NCBI GenBank assembly: GCA_964384415.1
Contig: CAYLMV010000117.1
Span: 1 to 11,274 of the forward strand
Length of the DNA stretch: 11,274 bases
Origin: JAGVPT01 sp964384415
GTDB taxonomy: Bacteria > Bacteroidota > Ignavibacteria > UBA10030 > UBA8401
Reading direction: 5' to 3'
Of this stretch, positions 6,131 to 11,274 are shown piece by piece; position 1 is the first letter of the stretch, and every line of letters begins with the position of its first letter. Under the pieces are notes generated by a model. The model was not told the DNA's origin. It searched no databases and worked only from the letters and a program-made list of their open reading frames with translations. A program made the position numbers and the translations under genes.

Positions 6131-7568
6131 TGTTGCCGTCGTCCGGCGCAACTCAATATTTTCTTTTCTCGCATTCGGCCTGCGCCTGGTTGCCAATGCT
6201 GTTCTCTTCATCGGCATCGCCCGGTTCTACGGTGCAGCGGCATTCGGCCAGTTTTCGCTCGCCCATGTCTACTTCTCCCTAATGTTGTTCGTCGCCGACT
6301 TCGGCTACGATTTCTACCTCGCTTCAGAGATTGGACGCGATGTGCGCATGACAGAGGATCTTGTGCGCAAAGTGATGCCGATGAAGATCTTCTTCTCGGG
6401 AGTGGCAATCGTATTTATGGTGGCGTGTGCCTTCATCACGCAGTCTGCCTCGGAGACAAGATTGCTGATGATCATCCTCGCCGTGGGCATTCCCGCCAAC
6501 ACGCTCATGACGCTGGTCGCCGCAATCTTCAGGGGGAACCAGGATGTGCTGCCGGAGGCGCGCGTAGCCTTTACGCAAAACGCCTTGCTCTTGATTCTTC
6601 TTGTTGTTGTAGCCGTTCTCGGGCTGCCACTACTCGCCGTGGCCGCGGTTTTTGTGGCAAGCCGGATCTATGGTTTCTTCGCCTTGTGGCACCAGGTACG
6701 GAAACGATTCCCCAATCTGCAATGGAATTTCCGGCTTACAAAAAGCCGCGAGACAAGAGTCCTGACGGGAATCGGGCTCGTGTTCGGACTCCACATGCTC
6801 TTCGGGACTTTGTATTTTCAGATGGATACGATACTTCTCGACCGCCTGAAAGGACAAGAGGCGGTTGGGCTGTACCAAGCTGTCATGAAACTCACCGCGC
6901 TCGTCCTTGTTCTTAATGAAGTCGCCATCACAGCTGTCATTCCCGTGTTGGCTGAATCGTTCACTGCGGACATTGCACGATGGAAGAGGATCGGTGGAGT
7001 CGTATGCAAAAGCCTTCACCTCATCGGTGGGTTTTTCGGGCTTCTCTTTTTTCTCTCGCCCGGAGACATCCTTACCATCGTGTACGGCAAGGGCGAATTT
7101 TTGCAGGCAGCCGGTGTCATGCGCATCTTCGGAGTGATCTTGCTGATTCGATTTGGCATGGAAACGTACGCCATGATGTTGACCTCAGCAAACAAGCAAC
7201 GCTCCCGAATGGTTGTCGTTATCCTCGCCACGATCCTTAACGTCATAGCGAATCTCTTCGCAATCCCACGGTATGGGATCATTGGAGCCGCGTGGGTCTC
7301 GTTGGGAACAAATGCTTTGATTGCGCTGGTCTATATCAGCCTTGTTTCAATTCACATGCGCCAGTGGTTCCCCCTGATTGATTCGGGTCAATTGCTCATG
7401 TTTGCAGGATTCCTCATTGCCGGCGGAGTTCTTTGGCAATGCGGAATCAGCTCACTGATCGTGGTCCTCCCTTTGGCGATTGTGTTGACCGTGGGGTTGA
7501 CCTTCATAGGCTTTTCCAGGAATGAAAGCAAAGTGGTTTCATCATTCCTTCATTTAAAAACTCTTTGA
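6123..7568 (+). CDS. Wzx-type flippase / polysaccharide transporter, MOP superfamily
   Basis: A 481-residue, very hydrophobic protein with roughly 12-14 predicted membrane helices. It is expected to flip undecaprenyl-linked repeat units from the cytoplasmic to the periplasmic face of the inner membrane. Family-like features are the N-terminal helix with ARFYGAAAFGQFSLAHVYF (33-51), the loop LDRLKGQEAVGLYQAVMKL (239-257), typical of polysaccharide-transporter proteins, and a late RYGIIGAAWVSLGTNAL (379-395) helix. Length and helix count fit Wzx. The GTG start at 6123 overlaps wzz by 8 bp and has AGGAG 6 nt upstream. The substrate cannot be told from sequence because Wzx proteins vary greatly. 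An O-antigen ligase or polymerase is unlikely, given the MOP-type loops and the separate wzy downstream. Confidence 0.92.
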   Translation: MSSVAVVRRNSIFSFLAFGLRLVANAVLFIGIARFYGAAAFGQFSLAHVYFSLMLFVADFGYDFYLASEIGRDVRMTEDLVRKVMPMKIFFSGVAIVFMVACAFITQSASETRLLMIILAVGIPANTLMTLVAAIFRGNQDVLPEARVAFTQNALLLILLVVVAVLGLPLLAVAAVFVASRIYGFFALWHQVRKRFPNLQWNFRLTKSRETRVLTGIGLVFGLHMLFGTLYFQMDTILLDRLKGQEAVGLYQAVMKLTALVLVLNEVAITAVIPVLAESFTADIARWKRIGGVVCKSLHLIGGFFGLLFFLSPGDILTIVYGKGEFLQAAGVMRIFGVILLIRFGMETYAMMLTSANKQRSRMVVVILATILNVIANLFAIPRYGIIGAAWVSLGTNALIALVYISLVSIHMRQWFPLIDSGQLLMFAGFLIAGGVLWQCGISSLIVVLPLAIVLTVGLTFIGFSRNESKVVSSFLHLKTL

Positions 7569-8608
7569 TGATGGCCGTCGAACAAAATAGGCCACAAAGC
7601 CGGGAACGGCGGAGTGGAGATGCAGGCGTGCCTTTCGTCATGATAGGTATCGTGAACTATAATCGCCCTTCAGACAGCATTGAATGTATTGCCAGTCTCC
7701 TGGATTCCTCCTATCCAAACAAGGAATTGGTGCTCTTCGACAACGGGTCAACGAACGACTCTGTGCTCCAGATCCGGCGGGCGTTTCCTCTATTGTCTAT
7801 TCTGGAAAGCAAAAAAAACCTGGGAGCCGCAGGTGCTCGCAATCGGGTAATACGCTTGGCCCTCGATAAGAAGCCAGATTACCTGCTTATGATCGACAAT
7901 GATACCATTGTCGAAAAGGGTTTTCTTCAACCGCTGGTGGACGCCATGGAAAACGACACAGAGTCTGCAGTGGCCTGCGGTACGATCCTCGAATATGAAC
8001 GCCGGGATATCATCTGGTTTGGCGGAGGCAGGCTTGTTCCTCTGCGCGGGCTGGCGTTGCATGAGCGCGTCGGAGAGAAGTTTAATTTAGAGCACGAAGG
8101 AGGTCCTCGCAGGGTATCATACATTACGGTCTGTATGACTTTATATCGCGTGCCTTTGTTGGAAAAAATGGGGGAACAAGACGAGCGCTATTTTGTGTAT
8201 CTGGAGGATATTGAGTTTGCTGTGCGAATACACAAACGAGGTTATCCGCAGTTGTATGTTCCCGGGTCTGTTATCTATCACAAAGTGGCGGGGGAACGGA
8301 CCAGTGCGTTTAAGCTGTATTACTGCGTGCGCAACCGGATGCTGCTCACCCGCGAAGGATTCGGCGGATTGGCTGGTTCCATTGCGAGCCTGTACTTTCT
8401 TGCAGTTATCGCCGTAAAGCTTTTGCTCTGGAAGGTGATTCGTCCCCGATTCTATGTCGCCGCGAAGGCCGGGCTTCTCGACTATTTCAGGGGGAATTTC
8501 GGGGAGGGCAGGGGTACGACGTTGTTCACAGATGCCCGGACGCAAGAATCAACACGAACGCACATCGCCGCGAGGGAAAATAATTCACAAATCTCCGGCG
8601 GAAAGTGA
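7568..8608 (+). CDS. family 2 glycosyltransferase
   Basis: A GT-A fold transferase acting at the cytoplasmic face to add a sugar to the lipid-linked repeat unit. With the ATG at 7568 it has 346 residues. Visible marks are VMIGIVNYNRPSDS (24-37, the GT2 nucleotide-binding start), LVLFDNGSTNDS (54-65), NLGAAGARNRV (84-94), the metal-binding MIDNDT (108-113, the DXD position), EDIEFAVRIHKRGY (213-226, with the likely catalytic acid) and a hydrophobic stretch at about 269-290 that may dock on the membrane. The pattern resembles rhamnosyltransferase-like GT2 proteins, but donor and acceptor are unknown. The start is uncertain: ATG 7568 overlaps the wzx stop by one base (TGATG) without a Shine-Dalgarno, whereas GTG 7628 has GGAGA 7 nt upstream and would remove 20 charged residues not typical of the family. 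Confidence 0.92.
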   Translation: MMAVEQNRPQSRERRSGDAGVPFVMIGIVNYNRPSDSIECIASLLDSSYPNKELVLFDNGSTNDSVLQIRRAFPLLSILESKKNLGAAGARNRVIRLALDKKPDYLLMIDNDTIVEKGFLQPLVDAMENDTESAVACGTILEYERRDIIWFGGGRLVPLRGLALHERVGEKFNLEHEGGPRRVSYITVCMTLYRVPLLEKMGEQDERYFVYLEDIEFAVRIHKRGYPQLYVPGSVIYHKVAGERTSAFKLYYCVRNRMLLTREGFGGLAGSIASLYFLAVIAVKLLLWKVIRPRFYVAAKAGLLDYFRGNFGEGRGTTLFTDARTQESTRTHIAARENNSQISGGK

Positions 8609-8615
8609 GACAATC

Positions 8616-9884
8616 GTGAGCTGGGTTTCCATCATTTGCCTTTCGTTGTGTTTTCTGATCGTCAGCACCGCGTTTACCCGGCGCGCGGATGTGTTTGCAC
8701 CGTATCGTGTATTTGGTTTCATCTGGTTTCTCGCGATTGGCCTCACCGACCTCAAGTTCAGCTTTTATCAGCGTGAATGGTCTGTGTATTCATGGTTTGT
8801 TCTTTTCATCGGTGTCGGATCCGCATTGCTCGGCTTTTTCATCGTGGCGGTAACGTTCCTGGATCAACCGATGCTTTCTCTGCGCGAGCAGCGAAAGAAG
8901 ATACTCGAAAGACCTGTCAACGAAGAGGTGCTGTTCTGGTCCATTATCGTACTTGCATCGTTGTACACGATCGGGTTCATTGCCGAAGTACTGGTTGCCG
9001 GCGGAGTTCCGGCCTTTGCGGCCAAGCCTGACAGGGCAAGAGTAGACTTTGGTTTTTTTGGAATGCACTTGTTTGTTACCATGATGCCCACCATCCTGCT
9101 CTTGGCGACAGAGTATTTTGTCTTTGTCCGTGATGGGAGCAGAAAGCGTCGTAAATCGCTGGTGATTGCAGCGTACTCCTTCGTTTTTTTATCATTCGCT
9201 CTTCTCCTGGTGCGCTTTTTATATGTCATGTGGGGTGTTCCGACTCTTTGCTTTCTCTATTACGCTACGAATCGGGTGAAATTGAAACATTTTGTTCTTT
9301 CCATTGCCGGGTTCTTCGGCTTCCTTCAAATCTTGCGTTCCATCCGTTCGATTGGTTATGTAGAGAACTACTCGTATGTCATCGCACGCGTGAGATTTCC
9401 AAAAACGTACTCGGCCTTTACCGAGCCGTACATGTATATCGTCATGAATCTCGAGAATTTTGCCCGTTCGGTCGAACAATGGACTTCATTCACCTACGGT
9501 TACTTCACGCTCGATTTTCTCATGGCCTTGACGGGCCTCAAGCATCCTTTGGCGAAGGAGTTTGGGCTCGTGGAACGGCCATTCCTCATCAGCAGTTATA
9601 ATACATTTTCATTCCTCATGCCGTTCTATCAGGATTTTGGAGTCATCGGCGTTGCAGTGATACCCTTTCTCATCGCCGTTACGATCGGATACACGTATCA
9701 CACAATGAGGAGGCGGCCGACCATCGCCAATGCAATGGTGTATTCATTCGGCGTTTCGATTTTGGTACTGTCGTTTTTCATCCACGCGCTCGGCATGCTT
9801 TCGATCTTCTTGAATCTGTGCGTGCTGATTTTTGTGAATTACAGGATGCTTCCGCAGGGCCAAACCGGGCGAGCGTTCGAATAA
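8616..9884 (+). CDS. Wzy-type oligosaccharide repeat unit polymerase
   Basis: An inner-membrane protein of 422 residues with about 10-12 hydrophobic helices, expected to join repeat units into long chains on the periplasmic side. The first helix starts at residue 3 (WVSIICLSLCFLIVS). Between about 245 and 335 lies a long polar segment with EPYMYIVMNLENFARSVEQW (270-289), YGYFTLDFLMAL (294-305) and YNTFSFLMPFYQDFGVIG (328-345). This arrangement of PYMY-NLEN, a YG stretch and NTF-FYQDFG-G is what I recall for the oligosaccharide repeat unit polymerase family. The GTG at 8616 is chosen, 7 bp after the GT stop; the frame is open for 54 codons upstream but those overlap the GT gene and look like a shadow. 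The ribosome binding site is weak (GGAAAG, 10 nt upstream). It lies among transferase genes, as expected of wzy. Confidence 0.88.
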   Translation: MSWVSIICLSLCFLIVSTAFTRRADVFAPYRVFGFIWFLAIGLTDLKFSFYQREWSVYSWFVLFIGVGSALLGFFIVAVTFLDQPMLSLREQRKKILERPVNEEVLFWSIIVLASLYTIGFIAEVLVAGGVPAFAAKPDRARVDFGFFGMHLFVTMMPTILLLATEYFVFVRDGSRKRRKSLVIAAYSFVFLSFALLLVRFLYVMWGVPTLCFLYYATNRVKLKHFVLSIAGFFGFLQILRSIRSIGYVENYSYVIARVRFPKTYSAFTEPYMYIVMNLENFARSVEQWTSFTYGYFTLDFLMALTGLKHPLAKEFGLVERPFLISSYNTFSFLMPFYQDFGVIGVAVIPFLIAVTIGYTYHTMRRRPTIANAMVYSFGVSILVLSFFIHALGMLSIFLNLCVLIFVNYRMLPQGQTGRAFE

Positions 9885-10153
9885 GGAAGATGCCGGCGAA
9901 AATCGAGAGATGAATCACGCTCTCAAAGCGCGCAAGAGGCGCACTCTCCGGAAGATCCGGGGCTCCTTTCCCGCGTTGCCGTTCGGCTGCTTGAATGGGT
10001 TGTATCGCTGATTCTTTCGATCCGTACGCTGACGTCCATGAAGGCGCTCGTGGCAATTCAACAGGTTCTATTTCTTATTTTGAAAATGAATGCATCGGTT
10101 TCTTCCATCGGATTCGCATTGCGTCGATTTGACCTCTCCATTGTAGGCGTACA
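9885..10153 (+). other. 269-bp gap after wzy, with no stop in the wzy frame for 90 codons
   Basis: After the wzy TAA (9882-9884) the same frame runs without a stop for 90 codons to TGA at 10155-10157. It encodes a basic and acidic part, then hydrophobic stretches such as LLEWVVSLILSI. The first ATG in it is at 10038 (see separate entry). A 33-codon frame from ATG 9910 to 10011 gives a very basic peptide. No terminator hairpin with a T-tract is seen, so transcription probably continues into the next glycosyltransferase. No family is recognised. Confidence 0.4.
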
Positions 10154-10157
10154 ATGA
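10038..10157 (+). CDS. possible 39-residue small protein upstream of a glycosyltransferase
   Basis: ATG 10038 to TGA 10157 encodes 39 residues, starting MKALVAIQQVLFLILKMN with a hydrophobic core. The stop overlaps the next gene's ATG as ATGA, a common coupling arrangement. Against it: no Shine-Dalgarno is visible before 10038, and no homologue is recognised. It is also the downstream end of a longer stop-free stretch after wzy, so it could be a remnant of something larger. Low confidence. Confidence 0.22.
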   Translation: MKALVAIQQVLFLILKMNASVSSIGFALRRFDLSIVGVQ

Positions 10158-11119
10158 ATTGGCGCGATAGTCCTCCTGGTGTGTTCGTTGTTGTCCTTAA
10201 CTGGAATGGGTTTGAAGAGAGCAGGGAGTGCGTTCATTCGCTCCTGAGAGCAGAATATCCGAATCTTCACATCGTTATTGTGGACAATGCCTCAGCAGAC
10301 GGCAGCGGCAGGCTTTTACATAGTACATTCCCCGATCTGCACTTCGTGCAATCGTCAGAGAACGGCGGTTATGCCGGCGGAATGAACCTCGGGGCCGCTT
10401 TTGCTCTTTCGAAGAACGCGGAGTACATTATCCTGATGAATAACGACGTGGTTGTGACGCCCGGTTTTGTGGACCCGTTCATTGACATCTTCGGCCGAAA
10501 TTCGAATACGGGAATCGTTTCCCCGAAGGTTCTCTACAAAGACAGAAAAGACTGCATTTACTGCGCTGGGGCAAGAATCAGCTACGCGCTCTGCTCTGGA
10601 GTTTCTCTCTTCCAGGGAAGAAAGCACGACTCCTTCGGAAACGTCGAAGGTCCGGCATCCATGGCCGAAGGGAGCTGCCTTTGCGTGCGAGCGTCTGTTT
10701 TTCGTGCGATTGGTTATTTTGACCCCAAGTATTTCATGTATTTTGAAGACATGGATTTTTCGATGAGGGTGAACAAGAAGTTTGGGATCATCTATACTCC
10801 CAAATCCATCATCTACCACAAGAGCGGTGCGGGACGGGGCTGGCTTGTGCATTCGCAGTTGTATCAGTACTTTTATACGCGGAACCGGCTTTGGTTCTTC
10901 TCGCGGTTCGGTTTTCTGTACCGGTGCTATGTCCTGATGTTTTCCTCTCTCGTCGTGCTTGCGAAGAGTGCAAGGCTATGGATGCATCGAGAGAAAGTGA
11001 ATGATTTTTCATCGTCCGTGAGAGCGTTGTGGAAAGGTCTGTCTCATGGATCCATCCTCCTTTTCGGAGGGACGTTGCCTCCGCACGAGGAACCTTTTCG
11101 CAGCGTCAATCATTCGTGA
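10154..11119 (+). CDS. family 2 glycosyltransferase, rhamnosyltransferase-like
   Basis: A 321-residue GT-A transferase, cytoplasmic or membrane-associated, adding a sugar to the growing repeat unit. Visible marks are VFVVVLNWNGFEES (10-23, the GT2 start typical of WbbL-like proteins), IVIVDNASADGS (40-51), NGGYAGGMNLG (70-80), LMNNDVVV (94-101, the DXD position), GSCLCVRASVFRAIGYFD (173-190), YFEDMDFSMRV (196-206, with the likely catalytic acid), and a late YFYTRNRLWFF (239-249). This order is the one seen in rhamnosyltransferase-type GT2 proteins, which would suit an RmlB-containing locus, but the donor sugar is not proven. A hydrophobic segment at about 254-270 may bind the membrane. ATG 10154 fits the family start; the upstream TAGGCG is a weak ribosome binding site. 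The end at 11119 is followed by 44 bp with only a 4-bp hairpin (CGCC-GTC-GGCG). Confidence 0.94.
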   Translation: MNWRDSPPGVFVVVLNWNGFEESRECVHSLLRAEYPNLHIVIVDNASADGSGRLLHSTFPDLHFVQSSENGGYAGGMNLGAAFALSKNAEYIILMNNDVVVTPGFVDPFIDIFGRNSNTGIVSPKVLYKDRKDCIYCAGARISYALCSGVSLFQGRKHDSFGNVEGPASMAEGSCLCVRASVFRAIGYFDPKYFMYFEDMDFSMRVNKKFGIIYTPKSIIYHKSGAGRGWLVHSQLYQYFYTRNRLWFFSRFGFLYRCYVLMFSSLVVLAKSARLWMHREKVNDFSSSVRALWKGLSHGSILLFGGTLPPHEEPFRSVNHS

Positions 11120-11163
11120 CGCCGTCGGCGCGGTCACGTTACATTCCAAGATAACTCTATACT

Positions 11164-11274
11164 ATGTCCCCGAACGCGTACGCCTGCGACGTCTCAGTCG
11201 TGATCATCACCTGGAAGGCAAAGCAATTCCTCTCGAATTTGCTGCAATCGATCTATAAGCATACGAAGGACATT
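11164..11274 (+). CDS. family 2 glycosyltransferase, N-terminal fragment (3' end outside window)
   Basis: A frame opens at ATG 11164 and stays open to the right edge, giving 37 residues. They read MSPNAYACDVSVVIITWKAK, then a helix-forming FLSNLLQSIYKHTKD. The beta strand VSVVIITW followed by a helix and SIYKHT is the usual beginning of family 2 glycosyltransferases, in which the next strand normally carries the VDNGS/VDDGS motif, here beyond the window. The ATG lies 44 bp after the previous gene, with no clear Shine-Dalgarno. Donor and acceptor cannot be told. It shows that the locus continues to the right. Confidence 0.8.
   Translation, partial: MSPNAYACDVSVVIITWKAKQFLSNLLQSIYKHTKDI

Noticed and set aside
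8454..8615. 54-codon N-terminal extension of the wzy frame
   Set aside because: It overlaps the glycosyltransferase coding region, is not membrane-like, and the first helix starts right after GTG 8616.
9778..10056. Minus-strand 92-codon frame covering the end of wzy and the following gap
   Set aside because: It is antisense to wzy over its first third, has no recognised family and no visible start signal; the + strand reading of the gap is at least as plausible.
11120..11163. Hairpin CGCC-GTC-GGCG after the second glycosyltransferase as a terminator
   Set aside because: The stem is only 4 bp and no T-run follows; another transferase gene starts 44 bp downstream.
1..11274. CRISPR arrays, tRNA/rRNA genes, insertion sequences, defence or toxin-antitoxin genes
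   Set aside because: None was seen: no regularly spaced repeats, no tRNA-like cloverleaf noticed by eye, and every long + strand frame is accounted for by argS or polysaccharide genes.

Overview
The window is the left part of a polysaccharide assembly locus of the Wzx/Wzy type (capsule, exopolysaccharide or O-antigen). It starts just after the 3' end of a housekeeping gene, argS. All recognisable genes lie on the + strand. The organism cannot be named from this stretch. Moderate GC, GTG and TTG starts, Shine-Dalgarno sites, a kinase-free Wzz-type protein and a multi-SLBB exporter with no lipobox would fit a Gram-negative lineage such as the Ignavibacteria/Chlorobi/Bacteroidota side. That placement is inference.

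Layout. Positions 1-173 are the last 56 codons of arginyl-tRNA synthetase. Positions 174-494 hold no convincing gene: there is an 8-bp direct repeat and an AT-rich 3' half with a weak sigma70-like promoter. Then comes a tightly packed series: an RmlC-family sugar epimerase (495-968), RmlB dTDP-glucose 4,6-dehydratase (977-2008), WecB-type UDP-GlcNAc 2-epimerase (2005-3108, TTG start), an SLBB polysaccharide export protein (3119-4819), a Wzz-like chain-length/co-polymerase protein (4883-6130), a Wzx-type flippase (6123-7568, GTG start), a family 2 glycosyltransferase (7568-8608), a Wzy-type repeat-unit polymerase (8616-9884, GTG start), a second family 2 glycosyltransferase (10154-11119), and the first 37 codons of a third (11164 to the right edge). 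Most junctions are overlaps or gaps under 15 bp, so one transcript is likely. The larger gaps are 63 bp before wzz, 269 bp after wzy and 44 bp before the last gene.

How the genes work together (family knowledge plus context). RmlB and the RmlC-like protein make a dTDP-4-keto-6-deoxy sugar. WecB supplies UDP-ManNAc. The family 2 transferases build the lipid-linked repeat unit on the cytoplasmic face, Wzx flips it, Wzy polymerises it, the Wzz-like protein sets chain length, and the SLBB protein carries the chain through the periplasm or outer membrane. RmlA, RmlD, WecC and an initiating phosphoglycosyltransferase are not in the window. The locus continues past the right edge, since the last gene is cut.

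I see no new defence, mobile or RNA system here. The points most worth checking are the short, divergent RmlC-like protein, the non-lipidated four-SLBB exporter with a C-terminal hydrophobic helix, the 90-codon stop-free stretch after wzy, and the start codons set by clear ribosome binding sites.
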